Shown here: positions 1 through 9,100 of the stretch, one piece after another
Layout of the letters: every line of letters begins with the position of its first letter
Position numbering within the stretch: the first letter of the stretch is position 1
Source: Parabacteroides goldsteinii DSM 19448 = WAL 12034
GTDB lineage: Bacteria; Bacteroidota; Bacteroidia; Bacteroidales; Tannerellaceae
NCBI RefSeq assembly: GCF_000969835.1
Contig: NZ_KQ033912.1
Span: 2,937,373 to 3,001,372, forward strand
Reading direction: 5' to 3'
DNA length: 64,000 nt
The notes under the pieces: model-generated
What the model saw: the letters and a program-made list of their open reading frames with translations, nothing else
Database searches by the model: none
Told to the model about the DNA's origin: nothing
Program-made: the position numbers and the translations under genes

Positions 1-1019
1 GGGTGGAATTTATCAAGTCGAACGGTTATTTTGAGGCTTTCCGTTATCCGTTTGCTAATTACACACCGGCTTATCTGTATTTTTTATTACTGATAGCTAA
101 GCTTGGGGTAGCTCCTTTAGTGGGGATTAAATTGTTGTCTGTTCTCTTTGAGTATGTGGCTGCTTGGTTTGTGGGGGCGATTGCTTATCAGAAATATAAG
201 GAAAATTGGGTGAGATGGTGTGCGTTTGCCGTGGTGCCACTTCTTCCGACAGTCCTGATTAATAGTTCCTACTGGGCTCAATGCGACTCTATTTATGCCT
301 CTTTCCTGTTGGGAAGTATTTATTTTGTGATGAAGAAGCGCTCTCTTCTTTCCGTTTTGTTTCTGGGGATTTCTTTTTCCTTTAAATTACAGGCTGTACT
401 TCTCTTTCCTTTTTTCTTTGTTTTGTTGCTGAGGAACAGGATTAAATGGTATTATTTTTTGTTGATTCCTGCTGTTTATCTGGTATCGGTTTTTCCTTCT
501 TATATAGCCGGTCGGCCGTTGATGGATTTATTGTCTGTGTTTGTAAAACAGTCATCGCATTATGAGGAACTTTCTTTACAGTTTCCCAATATTTATATGT
601 GGATCAGCAATGATTACTACGAACCGGTAAAATGGATAGGAATACTGTTTACTTTTTTGTTCGCGTTAATAGGAGGTGGATATCTGGCCTGGAAACGTCC
701 GGTTAATTTGACGAACGAGTATTTGGTCCGGTTGGCATTGCTTTCGGCTGTGATTTTTCCTTTTATTTTGCCAGGAATGCATGAACGATATATGTATGCG
801 GGTGATTTGCTGGCTGTTGTTTATATGTTGTATTTCCCCCGGAAATTCTATTATGCAGTGGGGATTCCTATTGTCTCTTTCTTTTCTTATGCACTTTGTA
901 CTTCGCTCAACGAGACATTGATTCATTATCTGGGAGTACCGATGACTATTTTTTATTTGTTGGTAATCATTGGCCTGATACGCGATTTTGTGCTATCCGG
1001 TAAGACTTCGGAAAAATAA
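1..1019 (+). CDS. GT-C-type membrane glycosyltransferase, 5' partial
   Basis: The reading frame is open to the left window edge, so the first residue seen (a GTG at 3) is probably an internal codon and the N-terminus lies outside. The 338 visible residues are almost all hydrophobic, with about eight membrane segments. They carry short loops such as YTPAYLY near the start and GMHERYMY near residue 258, a pattern seen in polyprenyl-phosphate-sugar-dependent GT-C enzymes (GT87/DUF2029 or GT39-like). The likely role is transfer of a sugar from a lipid-linked donor on the outer face of the inner membrane. The substrate cannot be read from the sequence. The gene ends just before a bidirectional terminator and is convergent with lpxH. 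Confidence 0.6.
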   Translation, partial: VEFIKSNGYFEAFRYPFANYTPAYLYFLLLIAKLGVAPLVGIKLLSVLFEYVAAWFVGAIAYQKYKENWVRWCAFAVVPLLPTVLINSSYWAQCDSIYASFLLGSIYFVMKKRSLLSVLFLGISFSFKLQAVLLFPFFFVLLLRNRIKWYYFLLIPAVYLVSVFPSYIAGRPLMDLLSVFVKQSSHYEELSLQFPNIYMWISNDYYEPVKWIGILFTFLFALIGGGYLAWKRPVNLTNEYLVRLALLSAVIFPFILPGMHERYMYAGDLLAVVYMLYFPRKFYYAVGIPIVSFFSYALCTSLNETLIHYLGVPMTIFYLLVIIGLIRDFVLSGKTSEK

Positions 1020-1078
1020 TCCTCTTGTTTTTGTCTATAATTAGAGAAAACTGTGTAACTTGCATCCGGTTAATAATA

Positions 1079-1151
1079 ACTAATCCTCACAGCTTACAAA
1101 ACACAGGATTAGTGTTTAGACTGCTCTGACACCGGTTGGGGCAGTTTTTTT
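1079..1151. terminator. Stem-loops between convergent genes
   Basis: Two hairpins lie between the glycosyltransferase and lpxH. One has perfect 9-bp arms ACTAATCCT (1079-1087) and AGGATTAGT (1105-1113). The second pairs CTGCTCT (1121-1127) with GGGGCAG (1138-1144) and runs into a T-tract at 1145-1151, a rightward intrinsic terminator. Confidence 0.65.
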
Positions 1152-1923
1152 AATCTTCAATTAGTTCGAACTGTTCAAGGAACAGATTTTCGCCATCCCA
1201 TACGATATAAGAAAAGAGTGTCATCCAGTCGCCGGCGATCAGCAGGCGGGAGGTGCGTGAAAGCATCAGGTCGAGCATGATATGACGATGCCCGAAAATA
1301 AAGAAATTGATGTCCGGATGTGTTTTCAGATAGTCTTTAGCGAATAGAACCAGATATTCAGCTGACTCACCTTTATATTCGAGTGCATTTTCTTTTTCCA
1401 GTCCGCTTTTACGGCTGCTCAGTGACCAACCGAGGGCAAAACCGAAAGTCCAGCGGGGATGAATGCCGGCATAAAGCCACTGGCAGAATTTGTTACGGAA
1501 AAGGGCACGGATAAAGCGGAAGGCTTTGCTGCGGTAGTCCACTTCGTCGCCATGGCCGAGAAAGAAACGCTTGCCCAGCAGATCGGTCGTCAATACGTCC
1601 CGATGGATCACTGCACCGATTTCATTGGGCAGGTAATCGAACATCCAGATGTCGTGGTTACCGATAAAAATATGGATTTCGATGCCGCTGTCCGATAATT
1701 CGGCCAGCTTGCCGAGGAAACGGGTAAATCCTTTGGGTACTACATATTTATATTCGTACCAGTAGTCGAACATATCTCCCAGAAAATAGATTGCCATAGC
1801 TTCGTCTTTGATGCTGTCGAGCCAACGCACCAACTTTTTCTCAACGGCCAGCGGGTCTTTATGAAAACGGGCGCCCAGATGGGCGTCCGAGGCAAAATAT
1901 ATTTTCTTCCGGGATGTATTCAT
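1150..1923 (-). CDS. lpxH: UDP-2,3-diacylglucosamine diphosphatase
   Basis: This is a 257-aa calcineurin-like metallophosphoesterase. The metal-binding motifs appear in order: DAHLG (residues 13-17), GDMFDYW (49-55), GNHD (88-91), GHGD (123-126) and FGHRH (210-214). In the family this enzyme cleaves UDP-2,3-diacylglucosamine to lipid X in lipid A synthesis, at the cytoplasmic face of the inner membrane. The start codon overlaps the stop of the upstream SufT-like gene as ATGA, suggesting translational coupling. Length and motifs are normal for Bacteroidales LpxH-type proteins. Confidence 0.88.
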   Translation of the reverse strand: MNTSRKKIYFASDAHLGARFHKDPLAVEKKLVRWLDSIKDEAMAIYFLGDMFDYWYEYKYVVPKGFTRFLGKLAELSDSGIEIHIFIGNHDIWMFDYLPNEIGAVIHRDVLTTDLLGKRFFLGHGDEVDYRSKAFRFIRALFRNKFCQWLYAGIHPRWTFGFALGWSLSSRKSGLEKENALEYKGESAEYLVLFAKDYLKTHPDINFFIFGHRHIMLDLMLSRTSRLLIAGDWMTLFSYIVWDGENLFLEQFELIED

Positions 1924-2237
1924 AGGAAACCTAGTTCGAGTTTCGCTTCTTCCGACATCATATCCTTATCCCATTCCGGTTCGAATACGAGGTTGACTTC
2001 CACGTTGTTCACCCCATCTACCGATTCCACTTTCATGCGGACATCTTCCAGAATAAAATCGGCGGCCGGGCAATTCGGAGCCGTCAGGGTCATATCTATG
2101 CGGACGTTCTTTTCGTCGTCTATATCTACTTTGTAAATCAGGCCGAGATCGAATACGTTGACCGGTATTTCCGGATCATATACCGTTTTCAGCATGGCGA
2201 CAATCGCTTCTTCTGTTTGGAGGAATTCGTTGTTCAT
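1920..2237 (-). CDS. MIP18/DUF59 family metal-sulfur cluster assembly factor (SufT-like)
   Basis: A 105-aa protein with the compact DUF59 fold signature: VYDPEIPVNVFDLGLIY near residues 20-36 and a single conserved cysteine in LTAPNCPAAD at about residue 56. Members (SufT, PaaD, MIP18) help mature iron-sulfur proteins. Which branch this one belongs to cannot be settled from sequence alone. It is the first gene of a two-gene leftward operon with lpxH, sharing a 4-base ATGA overlap. A -7 box lies 19 bases upstream of its start codon. Confidence 0.85.
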   Translation of the reverse strand: MNNEFLQTEEAIVAMLKTVYDPEIPVNVFDLGLIYKVDIDDEKNVRIDMTLTAPNCPAADFILEDVRMKVESVDGVNNVEVNLVFEPEWDKDMMSEEAKLELGFL

Positions 2238-2255
2238 CTTCTTTTAATTTGAATG

Positions 2256-2263
2256 CAAATATA
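2256..2263 (-). promoter_or_regulatory. -7 box for the SufT-like gene and lpxH
   Basis: The minus strand reads TATATTTG, an exact match to the Bacteroidales -7 consensus TAnnTTTG, 19 bases upstream of the start at 2237. No clear TTTG was seen at -33. Confidence 0.6.
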
Positions 2264-2307
2264 CATTAATATCTTCTATATAGTAAACCATAGAAAAGAT
2301 AAAATGT

Positions 2308-2994
2308 TTACAACCCCAGTCGTCCTTCGTCTGCATAGCTGAAGTAGCTGCCGTCGGCAAGGATAATATGGTCTAATAAGTTTATTTCAAGTAATTCGGC
2401 GGCCTTATGCAGGCGTTTGGTCAGGGAGTCATCCTGCGAACTCGGGTGAGTGTTTCCCGAAGGATGATTATGGCAGAGAATAATACCGGCAGCCAGTGCA
2501 TTGATAGCCGTTTTCAGTATGATGCGCAGGTCGGCGGAGGTTTCGGCCGTTCCTCCCTGGCTGATCCGGGTTTTTCCGGTCACTTTTCCGGCCCGGTTTG
2601 TCAGGGCAATCCATAATTCTTCGTGAGGTAAATCGCAGAGCAAGGGGTGAAACAAAGAGTAGGCGTCGTGGCTACTTCGGATCGACTGGCACAGGACCGG
2701 ATCGGACAGGTTGCGGCGTTTGCCGAGCTCGAGTGCAGCGCATATTGTGATCGCTTTCGCTTCACCAATACCTTTGAAGCCGGAGATCAGTTCCCGGATT
2801 GTCAGTTTTGCCAATGCATTCAGATTATTGTCTGCCGTGTTGAGGATACGCTGCGACAATTGTACGGCTGTTTCATTGCTGTTACCCGAACTAATGAGGA
2901 TGGCTAAAAGTTCGGCATCACTGAGAGAGGCGACACCTTTGAGTAACATTTTTTCGCGCGGGCGGTCTTCTGCTGCCCATTCTTTTATTTTCAT
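2308..2994 (-). CDS. radC: RadC family JAB/MPN-domain protein
   Basis: The start is placed at 2994 (MKIKEWAAEDRPREK), the usual RadC N-terminus. The longer reading to 3036 would begin inside the efp terminator hairpin. The 228-aa product has an N-terminal helix-hairpin-helix-like region (KGIGEAKAITI) and a C-terminal JAMM motif, HNHPSGN followed by PSSQDD, that should bind zinc. Although named for DNA repair, RadC has no established biochemical activity, and many copies sit near mobile DNA. This one is in a housekeeping neighbourhood. Confidence 0.88.
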   Translation of the reverse strand: MKIKEWAAEDRPREKMLLKGVASLSDAELLAILISSGNSNETAVQLSQRILNTADNNLNALAKLTIRELISGFKGIGEAKAITICAALELGKRRNLSDPVLCQSIRSSHDAYSLFHPLLCDLPHEELWIALTNRAGKVTGKTRISQGGTAETSADLRIILKTAINALAAGIILCHNHPSGNTHPSSQDDSLTKRLHKAAELLEINLLDHIILADGSYFSYADEGRLGL

Positions 2995-3010
2995 AGCAAT
3001 ATGTTTTGGA

Positions 3011-3048
3011 TAAGAAAAAATAGAAGGGCAGTCCATAAAACCGCCCTT
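3011..3048 (-). terminator. Intrinsic terminator downstream of efp
   Basis: Arms AAGGGCAGT (3024-3032) and ACCGCCCTT (3040-3048) pair with one mismatch. They are followed on the minus strand by a T-run (plus-strand A-run 3015-3020). It lies 15 bases after the efp stop and separates efp from radC. Confidence 0.75.
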
Positions 3049-3062
3049 ACAATATATAAATA

Positions 3063-3629
3063 TTATTCACGGATACGTCCTACGTAAGAACCGTCTGTTG
3101 TGTTGATTTCGATGATTTCGCCTTCATTGATGAATAACGGAACACGAACTTCTGCACCAGATTCCACGGTAGCCGGTTTCAATGTGTTTGTAGCAGTATC
3201 GCCTTTTACACCCGGTTCTGTATAAGTTACTTTCAACTGTACTTTGGTAGGCATGTCAGCAAAAAGAACAGTATCTGTAGATGCATCGGAAACAACTTCC
3301 ACAATCTGACCTTCGATCATGAAATCTACTCCGTTAATCAAGTCTTTGTCGATGATTACGTCATCGAATGTTTCCTGATTCATGAAGTGGTAATGTTCGC
3401 CTTCTGCATAAGTATATTGGTAAGGACGACGTTCTACACGTACATCTTCCAGTTTTTCACCGATATTGAAGCGGCGTTCGATCTGGCCTCCTTTTACTAC
3501 GTCTTTCAATGTAGTACGCATAATTGTGTTACCTTTTCCCGGTTTTACGTGAAGAAAGTCTACACAGAAATAGAGTTTACCGTCCAAACGTATACAAGTC
3601 CCTTTTTTAATGTCTTGTGAATTAATCAT
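3063..3629 (-). CDS. efp: Translation elongation factor P
   Basis: A 188-aa protein of normal EF-P length, with the KOW-like N-terminal domain, the loop KPGKGNTIMRTTLK around residue 32 that holds the modifiable lysine, and two OB domains ending in GSYVGRIRE. EF-P relieves ribosome stalling at consecutive prolines. It is a single-gene unit with its own -7 box at 3685-3692 and terminator at 3011-3048. Confidence 0.96.
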   Translation of the reverse strand: MINSQDIKKGTCIRLDGKLYFCVDFLHVKPGKGNTIMRTTLKDVVKGGQIERRFNIGEKLEDVRVERRPYQYTYAEGEHYHFMNQETFDDVIIDKDLINGVDFMIEGQIVEVVSDASTDTVLFADMPTKVQLKVTYTEPGVKGDTATNTLKPATVESGAEVRVPLFINEGEIIEINTTDGSYVGRIRE

Positions 3630-3684
3630 ATGAATATTTTTATTTATAATGTTTTTTTGAATTGTCTTCGGTCATTTTCGGGTA

Positions 3685-3692
3685 CAAAAGTA
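3685..3692 (-). promoter_or_regulatory. -7 box for efp
   Basis: The minus strand reads TACTTTTG, matching TAnnTTTG, 56 bases upstream of the efp start codon. Confidence 0.6.
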
Positions 3693-3795
3693 GTGTTTTC
3701 CTCTTAAAGTACCAATATATGCCTATGTTTTTATTCAGAAATAGGTTGCAAATCAGTCTGATATGATTTCAGAAGGCACAGAAGAAGGTGTTATC

Positions 3796-4494
3796 CTAAA
3801 ACAGGGAAATGATAAAACTGATTACCGGGACCAGAATGGCGGTCATAATTCCCATCAAGCCGATAGCCAGTCCGCTCAGTGCACCTTCGACAGCTCCGAT
3901 CTGTATGGCAACGGAAGTTCCCAGTCCATGTGATGATGCTCCCAATGCCAGCCCTTTGGCGATCCGGCTTTCAATACCTAATACTTTCATCACGAACGGG
4001 CCGACAATACTGCCGAATATACCTACTGCTACAACGATAACGGCTGTTAACGAAGGCATTCCTCCGGCCTTTTCGGCAATACCCATAGCGATAGGAGTTG
4101 TAACGGATTTCGGTTGGAGGGTGGCGATCAATGCCTGGTCGGCTCCCATCAGGTCGCCGATCACGATCACGCTCACGATGCCGATAATGGCTCCGACGAA
4201 TACGGAGGTGAGGATAGAGATCACATTCCCTTTCAGGTATTGCATCTGTTCGTATAAGACAAATCCCAATGCGACAACCGATGGTCCCAGCAAGAAATGG
4301 ATCAGATGGCTTCCCCGCTGGAAAGACTCATATTCGATTCCCATCATTTTCAGTACGGCAATAATAACGAGGATAGATGTCAACAGCGGATGCAGCAGGC
4401 TGATACGGGTTTTCTTATACAAAGCCAATGCCGCCATATAAGTACCGATCACCAATGTGAGTGAAAATATTTCCGATTGCGCGAGGTTATTCAT
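3796..4494 (-). CDS. lrgB: LrgB/CidB family membrane protein
   Basis: The start is placed at 4494 (MNNLAQSEIFSL), which overlaps the end of lrgA by 8 bases. A longer reading to 4539 exists but would lie deep inside lrgA. The roughly 232-aa product has about six to seven membrane segments and the conserved glycine-rich stretch LGASSHGLGTS near the C-terminus. LrgB works with the holin-like LrgA. Described roles include control of murein hydrolases and, for plant and some bacterial members, transport of small carboxylates such as glycolate or pyruvate. The role here is not settled by sequence. Confidence 0.88.
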   Translation of the reverse strand: MNNLAQSEIFSLTLVIGTYMAALALYKKTRISLLHPLLTSILVIIAVLKMMGIEYESFQRGSHLIHFLLGPSVVALGFVLYEQMQYLKGNVISILTSVFVGAIIGIVSVIVIGDLMGADQALIATLQPKSVTTPIAMGIAEKAGGMPSLTAVIVVAVGIFGSIVGPFVMKVLGIESRIAKGLALGASSHGLGTSVAIQIGAVEGALSGLAIGLMGIMTAILVPVISFIISLF

Positions 4495-4837
4495 TGCTTC
4501 CGACCTCCTTGCCGAGTTTTTGTTGGATAAGTGCGACACTCGCTATCACCAGGATTGTACTGACCACGGAGGCAGTAAGAATAACTGCCCAATATTGTGA
4601 TATGACTCCCAGCGACGTCATAAGCCCGACGCCTGCGGGAAGGAAGAACAGCCCCATGTTTTCAGTGAGGATCGTGGATAGTTTTTTTACGTTGGCAGGC
4701 TTTACCAGCTTAAAGACCAATGCCAGGAATAACAATATCATACCGATCACGCTTCCCGGAATGAAACCGTCGATAAAGGAGCTGATAAACTCTCCGGTAA
4801 AATAGAAGAACAGAATGTAAAATGCTTGTTTTAGCAT
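4487..4837 (-). CDS. lrgA: LrgA/CidA family holin-like membrane protein
   Basis: A 116-aa protein with four membrane segments and the family signature FIPGSVIGMILLFLAL at residues 25-40. It forms a translationally overlapping pair with lrgB. In Gram-positive bacteria LrgA is an antiholin-like regulator of autolysis; in Bacteroidales the pair is common but poorly characterised. The upstream region carries a -7 box and an inverted repeat that could bind a regulator. No LytSR-type system is adjacent. Confidence 0.88.
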   Translation of the reverse strand: MLKQAFYILFFYFTGEFISSFIDGFIPGSVIGMILLFLALVFKLVKPANVKKLSTILTENMGLFFLPAGVGLMTSLGVISQYWAVILTASVVSTILVIASVALIQQKLGKEVGSNE

Positions 4838-4864
4838 ATCTCTTTACTGTTTAAATAGACACTG

Positions 4865-4904
4865 CAAAGATAACAGCTTTGCAGGAAATATGTTCTACAA
4901 CATA
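4865..4904 (-). promoter_or_regulatory. lrgA promoter with palindrome at the -33 position
   Basis: The minus strand carries TATCTTTG (4865-4872), a perfect TAnnTTTG. About 20 bases further upstream is the inverted repeat TATGTT-N4-AACATA (4889-4904), placed where the -33 element should be. A bound protein there would block or replace polymerase contacts. The operator role is inference. Confidence 0.5.
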
Positions 4905-4963
4905 GTAATTTAACATAAATACTTGTTGAATGAGGCTGCTAGATAACAACCTTTAACAGGGCT

Positions 4964-5019
4964 ATGTTATAACCCGGTATCTTTATTACTATATTTGTGT
5001 AGTATAAATGTTATAACAT
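4964..5019 (+). promoter_or_regulatory. mazE promoter bracketed by two GTTATAAC palindromes
   Basis: TATATTTG at 4990-4997 matches the -7 consensus. ATGTTATAAC occurs at 4964-4973, over the expected -33 position, and again at 5008-5017 just after the predicted transcription start. The second copy extends to a perfect 12-bp palindrome (5008-5019). This is a typical layout for autorepression by an antitoxin. Confidence 0.55.
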
Positions 5020-5027
5020 GTGGTAGT

Positions 5028-5276
5028 ATGGAAAGAAATATCGTACAAATCGGAAACAGTATGGGCGTTATATTACCAGCTAGTATTCTAAAGCGCCTGA
5101 ATTTGTCGGCTAAAGATCCGGTAACAATCACACATAGGAACAACAGTATTATTATCAAGCCTGTCCCGCGTAGGAATTGGGAAGCTGCCGCATCACAGAT
5201 GCATGCAGCCGGAGATGATAACCTGATTATGCCGGATATATTAGAGGATGAGAAGATGGAGGGACTGGAATGGTAG
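5028..5276 (+). CDS. mazE: AbrB/MazE-type antitoxin
   Basis: The start is placed at the ATG at 5028 (MERNIVQIGNSMGVILP). The frame extends 33 bases upstream, but that would place the start inside the promoter. The 82-aa protein begins with the swapped-hairpin DNA-binding motif IGNSMGVILPASILKRL. It ends in a flexible acidic tail, MPDILEDEKMEGLEW, of the kind that wraps the toxin. The last 7 bases overlap the toxin gene. It should neutralise the toxin and repress the operon through the nearby palindromes. Confidence 0.88.
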   Translation: MERNIVQIGNSMGVILPASILKRLNLSAKDPVTITHRNNSIIIKPVPRRNWEAAASQMHAAGDDNLIMPDILEDEKMEGLEW

Positions 5277-5590
5277 AAAGATTTGGTATCTATTGGGTCG
5301 ACTTTAACCCGACAAAAGGAAGTGAGATTAATAAAATTAGGCCGGCAGTTGTCGTATCACCGGATGAGTTGAACCGCCATTTGAATACGGTTATAATTAT
5401 TCCCTTGACATCGACACTCACTCCTTATCCTTGGCGGGTGAAGTGTACTTTAGACGGAAAAGAGGGTATGATAGCCACCGACCAGATTCGGACTGTCGAT
5501 AAATTGAGGATAGGAAAGCAAGCAGGTGTATTGAACGAAGATGAAAGAGAAAGCCTGATTGATGTATTGGAAGAAATGTTTATACTGTAG
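5270..5590 (+). CDS. mazF: MazF/PemK-type endoribonuclease toxin
   Basis: A 106-aa protein with the MazF fold signature: FGIYWVDFNPTKGSEINKIRPAVVVSP at the N-terminus, IIIPLTSTLTPYPWRV in the middle and ATDQIRTVDKLRI toward the C-terminus. Family members cleave single-stranded RNA at short specific sequences and inhibit growth. The arginine in KIRP and the threonine in PLTS correspond to the usual catalytic region. It is translationally coupled to mazE and followed by an intrinsic terminator at 5669-5696. Confidence 0.9.
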   Translation: MVERFGIYWVDFNPTKGSEINKIRPAVVVSPDELNRHLNTVIIIPLTSTLTPYPWRVKCTLDGKEGMIATDQIRTVDKLRIGKQAGVLNEDERESLIDVLEEMFIL

Positions 5591-5668
5591 CCTTTGGATC
5601 AAAAAAATATGAATAAACCTGGAGAAGAAATCAATAATCTGTAAAAACCTTTCTAAAAATAATGATGG

Positions 5669-5696
5669 GGCTGTCGTTTCAACGATAGCCTTTTTT
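5669..5696 (+). terminator. Intrinsic terminator of the mazEF operon
   Basis: GGCTGTCGTT (5669-5678) pairs with AACGATAGCC (5681-5690), with one G-T wobble and a 2-base loop, followed by TTTTTT. Confidence 0.85.
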
Positions 5697-5899
5697 GTAT
5701 GAATGAAAATCCCCCGCTTATTCCCCCCTAAAACAGGCTAAATCCTATCTTTTAACAATTCTCGGCAAAAAACTGAAAAAGTAGGTGTTGGAACACAGTG
5801 TATTATGAAATGTGCGTGGGTATATATTTATGTATATGAAGAGGATGGAAAATGATAAATAAACTATTGAATAATAAGGGATGGAATATAAAAAGTGAA

Positions 5900-6104
5900 T
5901 GACTAATTTTAACGTTCCTTTTTTCTCGCCAGCAAAGTTACTACATTCTTTTAATCCTCCAATCTTTTTCAAAATATTTTTTCCTTTCCTATATCCTTTC
6001 TTATCAACAGAATAGCAAAACTAGTACGAAAATCATCCTTTTGACCACAAAGACAAAATGGGCAAAAAACAATGACTAGAAAAAAGGAACGTTTTCTCTA
6101 GTCA
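5900..6104 (+). promoter_or_regulatory. Invertible promoter switch 1, upstream of the first DUF6383 gene
   Basis: Two inverted sites bound 205 bp. The left site, 5900-5931, reads TGACTAAT, then a core containing AACGTTCCTTTTT, then TCTCGCCA. The right site, 6073-6104, is its inverted counterpart: TGACTAGA, a core with the same AACGTTCCTTTTT on the opposite strand, and TCTAGTCA. The longest perfect shared inverted block is 16 bp (5911-5926 with 6078-6093). Inside, the minus strand carries TAACTTTG (5933-5940), a perfect -7 box, with ATTG 19 bases upstream (5960-5963) as a -33 element. As assembled it fires leftward, away from the gene. Inversion would place it about 110-120 bases before the start codon, reading in. 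The recombinase is not in the window. Confidence 0.8.
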
Positions 6105-6182
6105 TCTGCTCTTAGAAACGTTCCTGATCTGAGGTTAAAAGACTTTTTAAATAACACTATTATTAATATTAAACGAAAGATT

Positions 6183-9100
6183 ATGAACAAAAAGTTTTCT
6201 ACTTTGATGACGGGAGCGTTATTGGTAGGATCAATTACTGTCGCAAGTGCTCAGCATGCGAATAAGAGTGATTGGGAAGTACCGTTTCGCACCCAAGATG
6301 TAACTGCAGCAAGCTTGGATCAGATTGCTGTTACTAAAATCAATAAATTTGATTCAAACAAGTACTACCAATTGGTGGTAAATGAAAATGCAGAGACTGA
6401 TGTACTTGGCGAAAATGCGTATATCAGAACTCCGAAGGTTCTTGTGCAGGCTAGAGATTATAAAACCGGTAAATTGTATTTAAAGGTAGTAAGCATTGAC
6501 GAAACACAAGAAATAGGCGCAAAATTAACCTCTTCATTGTGGAAAATCGATGTGCAGGAAGATGCTTCTAACGGTGTTAACTTCAGATTCATCAATAAAG
6601 AAACAGGCTATCCTCTGACATTTGATCATGAGAATGCTGTTGCAGGAGGAACTCTTACTGCTGATTCAAAGATCTCAGGTGCTGTAGAGAAAACATTAGT
6701 AGACGGTTGTATCGACAGATGGACTTGGTATAATATCGCAGAAAAAACAACTGGTACATTTGATGCACAGAAATTATGGGCTTTTGTACATGATACGAAT
6801 TCTAAAAAAGTAATTGCTTTAGCTCAGAATGCATCTGGTGACGTTGTTGCTGTTGAATATTCAGATGCAGATGCCGGTGTAAACATGGCAGACCAGAATG
6901 TAATTGCTTTGACACCGGTTGTAGCTGGTGCTAAAGTTCTTTCTGCTAATGATATCAATAGCATGATCGATGCTGATGGTTCATGGGAATACGGTAATAG
7001 TGTTGCCGGAGATAATTGGAATAAGGCAATCTTTGATGTATTCAATTCAGGAACAAAAGACGAAGTGGAACTTGCTGCTGATTATGATTATTTCGTAAGA
7101 GAAAAAGGATATGTTGCGGAAGAACATGATTATTCCGGATTGGAAGGTAATGTAAATATCTCCGATTATGCAGGTTTCAATATCGCATTGCGAGTAAAGA
7201 AGGCTGCAATTACTGAACCTGATTCTGTATTAATGGTATCAACAGAAGCTTATGAAGCAAATAAGTTGAATCCGGAAAAGAGCCCCAACCTGAAATTAGT
7301 GAATGCTCCGGCTCCTGATTATACAAAACTGACTGCATATAATGCACGTTCTATCTTTAAGTTCACTTATTTCCCGACTCAGGATAGCTTGGTTATCGAA
7401 CCGTGGAATGCTTCTTCTATGTCTGTAGCTGAATACCAGGCAGGTACTGCATGGACTGCAACATCATTGGCAAGTGCTACAACTAAGCAGTTCTATAACT
7501 CTGTAAACGAAGGTAAAGCCCGCGGTACAGGTGCTATGACAGCTGCAGATAATACAGGTGTAAAGAAAGCCGAAAACGAACCGGTTGCAATCACAATCGC
7601 TTATTTGTCTGATGGTTCTGTCGTTCCTACAGTTGGCCGTGCCCGTACTTATCAGGGAGGTGCATTCGCTAATGCTGGTCTGGCTATTAATTCAAAAGGA
7701 AATGGTAAGGCTTATGTAACTAACAAGCAGGCTGATATGCTGATCCGTATCGGTTTCGATCACGATTATTCTTATTTGGCTCGTGCTTCAAAAGTGGACG
7801 GTACTTACTTTGTTCGTTTGTCTACAACAAAAGCAGCTAGCCAGGGTGAAAAGAGAGTAGACGGTTCATATATCGTTTCCGATTTTGCCGGACATATGTA
7901 TTATGATGTAAAAGAAAACGAACAGGACTTCAATCATATGCCTGCAACTCAGTGGGTGGTTAAACAACTGGGATGTGATAACAGAACTGCTCCTCAAGAC
8001 AATGAAACTCCGCGCGTAAGCATTACTAACCGCGAATTTGCAAATGTAGCATTTACAGGTCAGCTTTACAATGTGAAAGATGCTGAAGGTAATGTTGTTG
8101 CCGGTAAATATTACTTTATCGATCATACAAAAGATGCTAATGTAAATTATCTGGAAGGTCTGAGCCAGCATGGTGCAGCTTATAACTTCCTGAACTGTGG
8201 CGATACAATCTATTTCGATGATGTAAAAGATGCTACAAGAGGTTATCTGGACCTGAGCGGCAAACAAGTTACCGATACAACTTACGTATTCAACCTGATT
8301 GATGGTTTGAACAATGAAATGTTCCTGACAGCAGATGTAAATGACACATTGACAATTGCTAAAGAACAATTGGAATTCCAGTTGGATAACGCAAAATCTG
8401 TTACGGCAAACGGTTGGACGAAGACTATCTACAGACTGAAGATTAAAGATGCTAACCAGATCGATAACGATTACAAGTATATCGCATTGGATCAGAATCA
8501 TAAGTTTGTAGCTAAATACGAAGAAGATGTTACAAGCGATCCTTCTTTGACAATGGCTTGGTTTGCATTCAAAGAAGATGCACATGCAAATGGCGCTCAT
8601 TATTATGCAATGATCCTCACAAATGCAAAAGGTGAAGCTCTGCAGGTATTACGTCGTCAACCGATCAGCAATGAAATGAAAGTGGATGATCTGTGCACAT
8701 CAATGGGTACAACGACTACTACAATCTTCGATATCAAACCGGTTAAGAGTCATATCTATGTACAGTTGGCTGACGAACAGGTTTATGTTCCTGCTAATAT
8801 CCAGAAAGAACCGTATCAGGCATTCTTGTATGAAGATGCTGGTTCTGTTTACTCAGCAGGTAAAGGTATGAATTTCGTAGGTGTTCAGCCGAAGAATGTA
8901 ACTCCGGAAGCTCCGTCTGTATATATCGACCTTGCAAAGAAAGATGATTACAGACCGTTGTATATGTTTGTTGTTGATCCGGATAGCGTACCTGCTTACA
9001 CATTCTGTAAAGACGGTAATATCGAAGCTCCTCACGGATTGAATCCTTCTTGCGGACACGAAGAATCTTATGATGGTTACCTGGCTGGTCGTTTCATGAT

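Noticed and set aside
5745-5972. A 75-aa minus-strand frame starting inside switch 1
   Set aside because: It begins at a non-ATG codon, crosses a recombination site and is low-complexity. It could only be transcribed in the OFF state, and nothing suggests it is a gene.
6016-6023. TAGTTTTG on the minus strand of switch 1 as the main promoter
   Set aside because: The matching position in switch 2 reads ATACTTTG, which breaks the consensus, and the -33 spacing is poor. The box at 5933-5940 is perfect in both loci at the same offset.
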